Translations under genes and position numbers: made by a program | From: Acidobacteriota bacterium | GTDB taxonomy: Bacteria; Acidobacteriota; Thermoanaerobaculia; UBA5066 | DNA length: 64,000 bases | Direction: 5' to 3' | Assembly (NCBI GenBank): GCA_029781975.1 | Contig: JAKOVQ010000010.1 | Span: 170,375-234,374, forward strand | The notes under the pieces: model-generated | Told to the model about the DNA's origin: nothing | Seen by the model: only the letters and a program-made list of their open reading frames with translations | Database searches by the model: none | In this document: one piece after another, positions 18,312 to 25,649 of the stretch | Position numbering within the stretch: the stretch's first letter is position 1 | Layout: the number at the start of each line of letters is the position of its first letter

Positions 18312-18713
18312 TCAGCGAGCCGTCCCGGAACGGATGCCAGCCAGGATCGTATCGGCGGACTGGATGCCGGGGGAGTAGCGATGGAGCTCCCTGCCGTCGG
18401 CGCCGACGAGGAGGAGGCTCGGGAGCGAGCGGATGCCGTACCGGTAGAAGAGCTCCCGGTCGGCGGGATCGGTGGTCTTCACGTAGCGAAGGGTCGCCAG
18501 CGGCTCCCACCGGGCGCGGCTCTCGGTCAGGATCTGGTCCTGCATCTGGCAGGGGCGCCCGTCCGGGTTCATGAAGAAGAGCAGGGCGGGCTTCGGCGCG
18601 GGCGCGGCCTTCCCCCTGGCCGGCTGGTCCGCGGCCCGAAGGGAAGAGCCTCCTGCCGCAACGAGGGCGACCAGGAGGACCGGGAGGGCGACGGCTCGGA
18701 CGAGCGATCTCAC
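18312..18713 (-). CDS. Exported thioredoxin-fold protein with a single active-site Cys
   Basis: This protein has 133 residues. A GTG start 8 nt after AAGGAG gives a signal peptide (LPVLLVALVAAGGSS). The mature domain shows a thioredoxin-like strand LLFFMNPDGRPCQMQDQIL, with one Cys where CxxC is expected (C-Q-M-Q), and a cis-Pro loop (IRSLPSLLLVG). The open frame runs far upstream but without family resemblance. The gene precedes ccdA with 15 bases between them, so reduction by CcdA is likely. A one-Cys site would favour mixed-disulfide or methionine-assisted chemistry over a classical dithiol exchange. Confidence 0.8.
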   Translation of the reverse strand: MRSLVRAVALPVLLVALVAAGGSSLRAADQPARGKAAPAPKPALLFFMNPDGRPCQMQDQILTESRARWEPLATLRYVKTTDPADRELFYRYGIRSLPSLLLVGADGRELHRYSPGIQSADTILAGIRSGTAR

Positions 18714-18863
18714 GTGCAGGGCTCCTTCGGGGACCGCGTCGCGGCGGCCCCCGCGTTGGCGACCCGCGAGGATAGAGAGTTCGATCCGGGGGGGCAAGGG
18801 CCGGCCCGGCGACGACGGCGATCCCGTCCTCCCACGGTACGATCGGCCCGACGAGGAGATCCC

Positions 18864-20087
18864 ATGCCGCGTTCGAGCGCCGTCGCCTTCCTGCGGCCGG
18901 GCGTCCTGCTGGGCGTCCTGGCCCTCGCGTCCCCCGCCCCCGCGCAGCGGGACCGGCCCGCCGCCGCCCCCTCCGACCACGACCTCGTCCTCGAGTGCCG
19001 GGGAGCGCTCTGGAAAGCCACCTTCGACGACGCCACGGCCGCGGGGCTCGACCCCGGCGCCACCCCCGTCTCGTTCGACGGCGCGAAGGCGAAGGCGACG
19101 CGAGGGAACGGCGCCCTCACGGTCACCGGCACGGAGGAGTACCGCCCGACGTACAAGGCGCCGGCGTTCCCCGTTCGGTACACGTGCGTCGTCGACCTCG
19201 GCACGAAGGCGGTAAGGTCCGTGACGTACGCCGCCGTCGACGCGTCGGGCGCCCCGGTCGGACGGCCCCCGACCGAGATCGCCCGCGACGCGGTCCTCCT
19301 CGAGGCCTGCCGCGGGGAGCTCGACGGCGAGGTCCGTTCGGACGCGGTGGACCGCGGCGTCTCCACCGGGGGAAACGAGCTCCAGCCCGACGTCGCCTCG
19401 GTCACGAGGACGACGAAGGGGAAGGTCGTCGAGCTGTCCGGGACGGGCCGCGCCCGCCTGAGCAAGGACTACGAGTGGCAGCCGGTCACCTTCGGCTGCC
19501 GGTGGGACACGAAGAAGGAGGAGGTCACCAAGGTCTGGTACGAGCCCGTCGGCACCCGCCGCCTCGGGGTCCTCTCCCCCGACCGGCAGGCCGCGCTCGA
19601 CTCCTGCCGGTCCGCCGTCACCCGGGCCGTCTGGGACGACGCCGCGCGCCGCGGCTACCGCTGGCCGCGCGACGCGGTCGTCGTGGAGCTCGAGCGCCAC
19701 GGGGACTTCTCGGAGTCGGGCGGCGGGACGGAGGTGAAGGGCGAGGGGTGGTTCAAGTCGGACGTCAGCCAGTCCCAGCCGACCCCTATCACGTTCCGAT
19801 GCGTCTTCGGCGCCGGCCCGGGTGGCGCCGTCTCGGCAACCTTCGAGGCGAAGGAGACGGGGCGCACCCCTTCGGGCGAGATCGCGACCGGGAAGACCGG
19901 GACGCTCGTCTGCGAGTCGACCCGCGACGTCCAGAAGGTCTGCCCGGCGGGCATCCGCGGGAACGTGAAGGTCGTCCGACAGCTCGGTCCCGTTCCGTGC
20001 AAGGCGTACGAGAACTACATCTACAGCCTCTCGGGCATCACCGTCTGGGGAGGCTGCGCGGCCGAGTTCGAGTTCGACGCGAAGTGA
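18864..20087 (+). CDS. Exported protein with three tandem Cys-paired repeats and a C-terminal DUF3011 domain
   Basis: This protein of 407 residues begins at an ATG behind GAGGAGAT and has a signal peptide (FLRPGVLLGVLALASPAPAQ). Three repeats of about 100 residues follow. Each opens with a Cys in ECRGALWKA, EACRGELDGE or DSCRSAVTRA, each contains a Gly/Asp loop and a 'sweet-rich' beta region, and each closes with a Cys strand (YTCVVDLG, FGCRWDTK, FRCVFGAG). Residues of about 350-407 match DUF3011 (VCESTRDVQKVCP, RQLGPVPC, WGGCAAEFEFD). DUF3011 proteins are exported, disulfide-bearing and of unknown function. The nearby CcdA/thioredoxin pair could service its many cysteines, which is an inference from proximity. 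Confidence 0.78.
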   Translation: MPRSSAVAFLRPGVLLGVLALASPAPAQRDRPAAAPSDHDLVLECRGALWKATFDDATAAGLDPGATPVSFDGAKAKATRGNGALTVTGTEEYRPTYKAPAFPVRYTCVVDLGTKAVRSVTYAAVDASGAPVGRPPTEIARDAVLLEACRGELDGEVRSDAVDRGVSTGGNELQPDVASVTRTTKGKVVELSGTGRARLSKDYEWQPVTFGCRWDTKKEEVTKVWYEPVGTRRLGVLSPDRQAALDSCRSAVTRAVWDDAARRGYRWPRDAVVVELERHGDFSESGGGTEVKGEGWFKSDVSQSQPTPITFRCVFGAGPGGAVSATFEAKETGRTPSGEIATGKTGTLVCESTRDVQKVCPAGIRGNVKVVRQLGPVPCKAYENYIYSLSGITVWGGCAAEFEFDAK

Positions 20088-20115
20088 CGGTCGCGGCGGC
20101 CGCGCCCGCGCGCCG

Positions 20116-21213
20116 TCAGGCCCCGACCTTCGGAGGGGGCCCGTAGAGGTAGGCGCCCGGGAAGGAGGGGTGATCGTCGAACGACCCCTCGCGGTCGGTC
20201 GGGCGACCGTCGACGGGAGCGAGGACGAGGTACCAGGCCCCCATCCCGGAGAGGTAGTGCATCTTCACGCCGTACACGGTCGGCCCGGTCTTCGTCGGCC
20301 TCTCGCCGAGCCGGCGCCGCGACTGCCGCTCCTCGACGAAGGCCACCGCGCGCTCCGGCTCGACGACGATGCGGTCCCCGTCGCGCCGCCAGCGGCCCGT
20401 CTCCTCGATCCCCGACAGCTCCTTCGGCCGGTCGTTCATCGACCAGACCTCGAGACGGTAGCGATAGCGTCCGTCCTCGCCGAACCGCCAGGTCCTCCGG
20501 ACGTAGCCCTGCCCCGACAGCTTCCGGACCTCCGGGAGCGAGAGGTTGAAGCCCCAGTGGGAGTAGTTGGCGATCGTCTTGTACCAGGTCTGGGCGGTGA
20601 GGGCGGGCGGGGCCCCCGCGTTCGCCGGCACCGCCGCATCGGGAGCCGGCCGGGACGGCGCGGCCGGGGCGGCGCGGCCCGCGTCCGCGGGGAGGAGCGG
20701 GACGAGGCTCGCGAGGAACGCGCGGACGCGGGCCTCGAAGAGGGCTCCGTCGTTCCAGAGGGCGACGGCCGTCATCCGCCGTCCGTGTCCGCTGAAGGTC
20801 ACCTGCCGGACCCGAAAGGTCCCGCTGGCGGCGTTCGTCTCCTCGCGCTCGGCCTCGAGCCGGGTCCAGCCGTTCGGCGCCGCGGTGCGAGAGGGTTCCG
20901 GCCACGGAGGATTGCTTCCGCGAGACCGTCCGATCCCCTCCCACTCGGCGACGAAGTCCCCGCGCGGGTCGCCGCCCCCCGCCACCGCGAGATAGAGCCC
21001 GAGCTGGCAGAACGAGCGGCCCGACACCGTCTGCCACGACCGCATCCCCTCCCCCTCCGTGAGCTGGCCCTCCGGCGGCGCGTAGCGCCAGAGGCCCCAC
21101 GTCGGTGCGGGCGTCGGCGACGCGCCCGGCGCCGAGCGGGCGGCGAGGGGGGCGAGAAGGGCGGCGACGGCGAGGGAGGCGAACCGGCGTGCAAACCGGG
21201 CGGAAAGACGCAT
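20116..21213 (-). CDS. Exported protein of unknown function
   Basis: This protein of 365 residues has a twin-basic n-region and hydrophobic signal (FASLAVAALLAPLAARSAPG). The mature N-terminal part (to about 190) has sequence such as GRSFCQLGLYLAVAGG and FVAEWEGIGR. An Ala/Pro linker (190-215) follows, then a C-terminal part rich in Trp/Tyr/Arg (TWYKTIANYSHWGFNL, YVRRTWRFGEDGRYRYRLEV, VVEPERAVAFVEE) that reads as a beta-barrel or lipocalin-like sheet. I do not recognise the family. It is convergent with the DUF3011 gene and upstream of proS on the same strand, separated from it by a hairpin. Confidence 0.75.
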   Translation of the reverse strand: MRLSARFARRFASLAVAALLAPLAARSAPGASPTPAPTWGLWRYAPPEGQLTEGEGMRSWQTVSGRSFCQLGLYLAVAGGGDPRGDFVAEWEGIGRSRGSNPPWPEPSRTAAPNGWTRLEAEREETNAASGTFRVRQVTFSGHGRRMTAVALWNDGALFEARVRAFLASLVPLLPADAGRAAPAAPSRPAPDAAVPANAGAPPALTAQTWYKTIANYSHWGFNLSLPEVRKLSGQGYVRRTWRFGEDGRYRYRLEVWSMNDRPKELSGIEETGRWRRDGDRIVVEPERAVAFVEERQSRRRLGERPTKTGPTVYGVKMHYLSGMGAWYLVLAPVDGRPTDREGSFDDHPSFPGAYLYGPPPKVGA

Positions 21214-21263
21214 GCGCGAGGATAGGAGGGTCCGATGCCGCCGGTAAAGCCGGGGAACGCCCG

Positions 21264-21306
21264 CCCGGGGAGGCCGCGCCGGGCCCGGCCCGACGCCCTC
21301 CCCGGG
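21264..21306. terminator. GC-rich hairpin downstream of proS
   Basis: The perfect 10-bp inverted repeat CCCGGGGAGG / CCTCCCCGGG is separated by 23 bases and lies 10 bases past the proS stop. There is no U-tract, so it is a probable but not certain terminator. Confidence 0.4.
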
Positions 21307-21315
21307 TCGACGGGA

Positions 21316-23085
21316 TCAGACCGCCAGCGTCCGCGCTCCCGCTGCGAGCGTCGCCTTCACCACCTCGACGACTTTCGCGGGCGGAACCCCTTCGGCCTTC
21401 TTCTCGCGCCGCGTCGAGACCTCCACGACCCCCTTCGCCAGCGCCTTGCCGCCGACGACGACGCGGACCGGGAAGCCGATCAGGTCGGCGTCCTTGAACT
21501 TCACTCCGGGGCGCTCGTCCCGGTCGTCGAAGAAGACCTCGACCCCGGCGGCCGAAAGGTCCGCGTAGAGCTTCTCCGCGGCGTCCAGGACCTCCTTGTC
21601 GCGCTGAAGGGCGAGGACGGCGCAGGCGTACGGCGCGAGGGGGACGGGCCAGACGATCCCGTCGTCGTCGTGGTTCTGCTCCACGGCCGCCGCGACCGTC
21701 CGGCCGATGCCGAGGCCGTAGCACCCCATGACGAGGGGGACCATCTTCTGCTGCGGGTCGGCGACCTCGCACTTCATCGAGACGGAGTACTTCGTCCCGA
21801 GCTTGAAGATGTGCCCCACCTCGATCCCGCGCTTGATCCTGAGGACCCCGGTGCCGGTCGGCGAGGGGTCGCCGTCGCGGGCCGTGGCCACCTCGACGAC
21901 GCCCGCCACCTTCACGTCGCGCCTCGGCGAGAAGCCGGAGTGGTGGAGGCCTTCGCGGTTGGCGCCGCACCAGACGTTGCGGGCGTTCTCCATCGACCGG
22001 TCGACGTAGACCGGCACCTCGGCCTGTCCCCTCGGCGGCTTCAGGCCGATGGGGCCGACGAAGCCGGGACGGCAGCCGGAGATCTCGGGGAGCTTCTCCT
22101 CGGCGACGAGCCTGGCGTGGACGGCGCCGAGCGCCTTCGGCAGCTTCACCTCGTTGACGTCGAGGTCGCCGCGGATCAGGACCGCGCAGACGAAGGCGCT
22201 CCCGTCCTCGCGGACGGCCTCGTAGAGCATCGTCTTGGTGATCCGGTCGACGGTGGTCCCGAGGTGCCTGGCCTGGTCCTCGCAGGTGATCAGGCCCGGC
22301 GTCGGCGAGTCGGCCTCGCCGAACGGCCTGGCGTCCTCGCCCGCCCACGGCTCGGGAAGGGGCGCGGTGACGGCCTTCTCGATGTTCGCGCCGTACTTCC
22401 CGTCCTCGGAGAAGACGAGGGCGTCCTCGCCCGTGTCGGCCACGACCATGAACTCCTCGGAGGCCGAGCCGCCGATGGCGCCCGAGTCGGCCTGGACCAG
22501 CGCGTACTCGAGGCCGCACCGCTCGAAGATGGCGCGGTACGCCTTCTCCATCTTCACGTAGTGGACGTCGAGCCCCTTCTGGTCGACGTCGAAGGAGTAG
22601 GCGTCCTTCATCAGGAACTCGCGCCCGCGCAGGAGGCCGAACCGGGGACGGATCTCGTCGCGGAACTTCGTCCGGATCTGGTAGAGGTTGAACGGGAGTT
22701 GGCGCCACGAGGTGACCGACCGGCGGACCATGTCGGTCACCGCCTCCTCGGCCGTCGGGGCGAGGGCGAACTCGGTCCCCTTCCGGTCCTCGAGGTGGCA
22801 GAGGATCCCCTCGTTCAGGTAGCGGTCCCACCGCCCCGACTCCACCCAGAGCTCCTTCGGCTGGGCGATCGGGAGCTCGACCTCGAGCGCCCCGGAGCGG
22901 TCCATCTCCTCCCTCACGATCTCGGTCATCTTCCGGAGGGAGCGCAGGCCGAGCGGCGTGAAGGAGTAGATGCCGGCGGCGACCTTCTGGAGCATCCCCG
23001 CCCGGGCCAGGAGCTTGTGGGAGACCACCTCGGCGTCGCCGGGGGCCTCGCGGAGGGTGACGAGGAAGTACTGGGACCAGCGCAT
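21316..23085 (-). CDS. proS: Prolyl-tRNA synthetase (bacterial type with editing domain)
   Basis: This class II aminoacyl-tRNA synthetase has 589 residues and charges tRNA-Pro in the cytoplasm. It has the class II catalytic core near the N-terminus (MRWSQYFLVTLREAPGDAEV, then the PLGLRSLRKMTEIVREEMD and FRDEIRPRFGLLRGREFLMKD motifs). An inserted editing (YbaK-like) domain begins near GAIGGSASEEFMVVADTGED and ends before GVLRIKRGIEVGHIF, and the anticodon-binding domain follows (VEVFFDDRDERPGVKF). This is the standard long bacterial ProRS. It is divergent from a small cupin frame. Confidence 0.97.
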   Translation of the reverse strand: MRWSQYFLVTLREAPGDAEVVSHKLLARAGMLQKVAAGIYSFTPLGLRSLRKMTEIVREEMDRSGALEVELPIAQPKELWVESGRWDRYLNEGILCHLEDRKGTEFALAPTAEEAVTDMVRRSVTSWRQLPFNLYQIRTKFRDEIRPRFGLLRGREFLMKDAYSFDVDQKGLDVHYVKMEKAYRAIFERCGLEYALVQADSGAIGGSASEEFMVVADTGEDALVFSEDGKYGANIEKAVTAPLPEPWAGEDARPFGEADSPTPGLITCEDQARHLGTTVDRITKTMLYEAVREDGSAFVCAVLIRGDLDVNEVKLPKALGAVHARLVAEEKLPEISGCRPGFVGPIGLKPPRGQAEVPVYVDRSMENARNVWCGANREGLHHSGFSPRRDVKVAGVVEVATARDGDPSPTGTGVLRIKRGIEVGHIFKLGTKYSVSMKCEVADPQQKMVPLVMGCYGLGIGRTVAAAVEQNHDDDGIVWPVPLAPYACAVLALQRDKEVLDAAEKLYADLSAAGVEVFFDDRDERPGVKFKDADLIGFPVRVVVGGKALAKGVVEVSTRREKKAEGVPPAKVVEVVKATLAAGARTLAV

Positions 23086-23195
23086 AGAAGGCGGAGGATA
23101 GCGCAGGCGGGGGGCTCCCCTCTCCGCGCCGCCCGGCCGACGCGAACGCCGTCGCGAGCGGCAAGGTCGATCTCGTCAACATCGGCGGCGGAACG

Positions 23196-23456
23196 GTGGG
23201 GCGGATCACCGCCCAGCCCGGCTGGCGCTGGTCGAAGGACGTCAGGCCGGTCGCGGGGACGGAGCGGTGCGAGGCGCCCCGCTTCCAGTACGTCCTCTCG
23301 GGGAAGATGCACGTCGTGATGAGCGACGGGACCGAGTTCGACGTGAAGCAGGGCGACGTGAACACGCTCGGGGCGGGGCACGACGCCTGGGTCGTCGGCG
23401 ACGAGACCGTGGTGGCAATCGACTGGTTCGGCGCGACGAACTACGCGAAGGGCTGA
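23196..23456 (+). CDS. Small cupin-domain protein, probably 5'-truncated
   Basis: This protein of 86 residues starts from a GTG. It has cupin strands QPGWRWSKDVRPVAG, RFQYVLSGKMHVVMSDG and the closing GAGHDAWVVGDETVVAIDWFG. The reading frame is open upstream to a TAG at 23085-23087 and keeps family-like sequence (GKVDLVNIGGGTVGR) before the GTG. Homologues as I know them include this stretch and another 15-20 residues, yet no ATG/GTG/TTG start occurs in it. Either an unusual start is used or the 5' end was lost when the gene was joined to proS. The metal-binding His set is incomplete (the HxH motif is replaced). Confidence 0.6.
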   Translation: MGRITAQPGWRWSKDVRPVAGTERCEAPRFQYVLSGKMHVVMSDGTEFDVKQGDVNTLGAGHDAWVVGDETVVAIDWFGATNYAKG

Positions 23457-23461
23457 GAGGG

Positions 23462-24673
23462 CTACCCGCGCCCTCGGCCCCGGCGGAGCGCGCGCCAGGC
23501 CGCGGCGACGCCGGGGGCTTCGAGGACGAGACGGCGAAGCCTCCAGGTCGCGCTCGCGCGCATCCACCGAAGCTCCTCGTTGGCCGCCGCCAGCCCTCCG
23601 GACTCGATCGCGGCGATCCTCGCGCCGGCCGCCCGACGCTCCGCGTCGACGGCGGCGGTCGTCCAGCCCCGGGCCTGCAGGTGCATCCGGTCGAGCCATC
23701 GGAGGTAGCTCGCCGCGGCCCGCTCCTCCGCCTCGCGATCGGGGGGGCCGGCCGCGGCGTCCTCGGCCAGCGCCTCCTCGTAGACGGCGACGAGGCTCCC
23801 GACGATCGAGGCGAGGTCCGCGCTCTCGCGCGCGAGGCGCGACGCCTCCGCGGCGTCCGCCGCGTCGTACCGACCGACCTCGCCCGCCAGGACCTCCGGG
23901 GAGACCGGCCGATCCAGCGTCCGGATCCCGAGGTTCCGCGCGCGCAGGGCCGCGAACTCGCGGGCCGTCACCATCGGCCCCGATCCGGTGGCGTCGCACA
24001 GCACCACCGCGGCCCCGGACACCAGCGCCTCGAGCGCCGACCGCGCCTTCGCGAAGACGACGTGGGCCCCGGCCAGGAGCTCCTCCGGCCGCTCCTCCAC
24101 GCGGCCGACGCCGGCCCCGACGACGGTCAGCCTCAGGCCGGTCCGCGCGCAGGCCTCCCTCACGGCAGGGAGGTGCGTCGTCTCGCCGGCGTAGTTGCTC
24201 AGGAGGAGCGCCTCGGTCGGCCGGGGCGGGAGCGGCGCGCGGGGAGGGAAACGCCGGAGGTCGACGGGATTGAGGACGACCCGGACCCTCTCCGGCGGGA
24301 TCCCCTCCTCGGAGACGAGGCGGTCCCTCACGGTCTCGTCCACCGCGACGTAGCGCCGGAGGCGCGGGAAGCGGGGAGGGTGGGCCTCCCACGCGGACCA
24401 GGCGTGGCAGACGTGGAGGCCGACCGCCCGCGGGAAGCGGAGGAGGGCCGTCATCACCTCGGCGTGGTGGTTCCCGTGGACGAAGTCGGGCGGGGCCCCG
24501 AGGGCGTCGAGGTCCGTCGCGACGGGGATCGTCGCCCGCCCGAGGTCGGCGGCGGCGAGTCCTCGCTCGGGGCTGTAGACGATCGGCTCGTGGCCGGCCC
24601 GCAGGAGCCCGACGGCCACGTCGCGGACGTAGGACTGGGCGCCGCTCCTCCGCGCGAGGGTGTCGCAGGTCAC
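23462..24673 (-). CDS. Glycosyltransferase (GT4-like)
   Basis: This GT-B-fold glycosyltransferase-like protein has 403 residues. The N-terminal half starts with a strand and Gly loop (VTCDTLARRSGAQSYVRDVA). The C-terminal half has ERVRVVLNPVDLRRFPPR, typical of GT4, a donor-site region (VFAKARSALEALVSGAAVVL), and ends in a helical basic tail. The printed start is GTG at 24673. A GGAGGT at 24692-24697 is spaced 6 nt from an in-frame CTG at 24685 and 18 nt from the GTG, so the true N-terminus may be four residues longer (LRVLVTCD). It follows the PIG-L gene on the same strand, suggesting a shared role in glycan synthesis. Confidence 0.82.
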   Translation of the reverse strand: MTCDTLARRSGAQSYVRDVAVGLLRAGHEPIVYSPERGLAAADLGRATIPVATDLDALGAPPDFVHGNHHAEVMTALLRFPRAVGLHVCHAWSAWEAHPPRFPRLRRYVAVDETVRDRLVSEEGIPPERVRVVLNPVDLRRFPPRAPLPPRPTEALLLSNYAGETTHLPAVREACARTGLRLTVVGAGVGRVEERPEELLAGAHVVFAKARSALEALVSGAAVVLCDATGSGPMVTAREFAALRARNLGIRTLDRPVSPEVLAGEVGRYDAADAAEASRLARESADLASIVGSLVAVYEEALAEDAAAGPPDREAEERAAASYLRWLDRMHLQARGWTTAAVDAERRAAGARIAAIESGGLAAANEELRWMRASATWRLRRLVLEAPGVAAAWRALRRGRGRG

Positions 24674-24691
24674 GAGGACGCGCAGGCGGCC

Positions 24692-24697
24692 ACCTCC
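24692..24697 (-). promoter_or_regulatory. Shine-Dalgarno that points to a CTG start
   Basis: A consensus GGAGGT lies 6 nt before an in-frame CTG (24683-24685) of the glycosyltransferase. The first GTG is 18 nt away. The resulting N-terminus, LRVLVTCD, is the usual beginning of GT4 proteins. Confidence 0.5.
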
Positions 24698-24707
24698 GGC
24701 GCCGGGG

Positions 24708-25535
24708 TCAGCCCAGCGGATCGGCCCCGTCGGGGACGCGCGCGGCCGCGAGGGCGGCCTCCTCCGCGTCGGCCCGAAGGGCCCGTGCCAGCGGCTCGAC
24801 GTGCCGCAGGAAGCGGAGGACCTCCCGGTACGCGCCCTCCGCCACGCGGCGCTCGCCGTGCGTCTCGTAGAACGGGGGCGAGCCGATCCGCCCGCTCAGG
24901 TCGAAGCCGTAGCGGACGGGGAGGAGAGTCTCCGTCCGGAACGCCTCCACGCCCCAGCGATCGATCGTCGACTCCACGTCGGCCGACAGCTCCTCGTAGC
25001 CGCGCGCGTCGGCGAGCTTCCGCGTCAGCTCCGCGTCGTCGAGGAAGAGGGTCACCGCGTCGGGCTCCCCGGCCGCCGCCGGAGCGGGGGGACCGTCGAG
25101 GAGGAACTCGTAGCTCGCCACCGCCTGCCCCGCGGCACGCCGCCGCGCGACCGCCGCGTTGACGAGGAGGCGGCAGACGTCGTGCGCCGGGTTGAAGCCC
25201 TCCGCGGCGTCGGCCGCCACCGCCGCGGCGCCCGACGCTTCGATCGCGGCGGCGATCTCGGCCGCGAGACGGAGGAACGGCCCGTGGTCGCCCGAGAGGA
25301 GCGCCGCGTAGAGGGCCGCGTCGTGCATCCGACCGAAGACGGGGCCCGGCTGGGCGCCGGCCCCCTCGACGATCGAGAGGGACCGGCCGACGCGGGAGCG
25401 GCCGGTGCGCCCCGAGCCGTCGGTCAGGACGAGGACCGTCGGCCGGAGGCGCCCGAGGAGCCCGTGGACCCGCAGCTCGTGCCCCGGGTGGGCCATCACG
25501 AGGAGCAGGGATCCGTCGACGAAGCGGGCCGGCAT
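24708..25535 (-). CDS. PIG-L/LmbE-family deacetylase-like protein with altered metal motif
   Basis: This protein of 275 residues has the PIG-L fold, as in GlcNAc-PI and mycothiol/bacillithiol deacetylases. The usual zinc motif AHPDDE is here AHPGHEL: the general-base Asp is Gly and the ligand Asp is His. The third ligand is kept in GFNPAHDVCRLLV. Other family features are VLVLTDGSGRTG and the AAEIAAAIEASGA helix. The start at 25535 gives MPARFVDGSLLLVMAHPG. Activity as a classical deacetylase is doubtful unless the His substitutes as a ligand. It lies directly upstream of the glycosyltransferase. Confidence 0.78.
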   Translation of the reverse strand: MPARFVDGSLLLVMAHPGHELRVHGLLGRLRPTVLVLTDGSGRTGRSRVGRSLSIVEGAGAQPGPVFGRMHDAALYAALLSGDHGPFLRLAAEIAAAIEASGAAAVAADAAEGFNPAHDVCRLLVNAAVARRRAAGQAVASYEFLLDGPPAPAAAGEPDAVTLFLDDAELTRKLADARGYEELSADVESTIDRWGVEAFRTETLLPVRYGFDLSGRIGSPPFYETHGERRVAEGAYREVLRFLRHVEPLARALRADAEEAALAAARVPDGADPLG

Positions 25536-25649
25536 GCGCGGAAGATAGCGCGCAAACGCGCTCGGGGCGAGGAAATCCGCGTCCCGAGCGGCCCGGGGAC
25601 CTTCGCCCTATCATCCCGGGCCGGGGCGAGCCCCCCGGAGGAGCCCACC

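Noticed and set aside
20021-23365. 1114-codon minus-strand frame over proS and neighbours
   Set aside because: Arg/Gly/Pro-rich shadow; proS and the exported protein are recognised in other frames.
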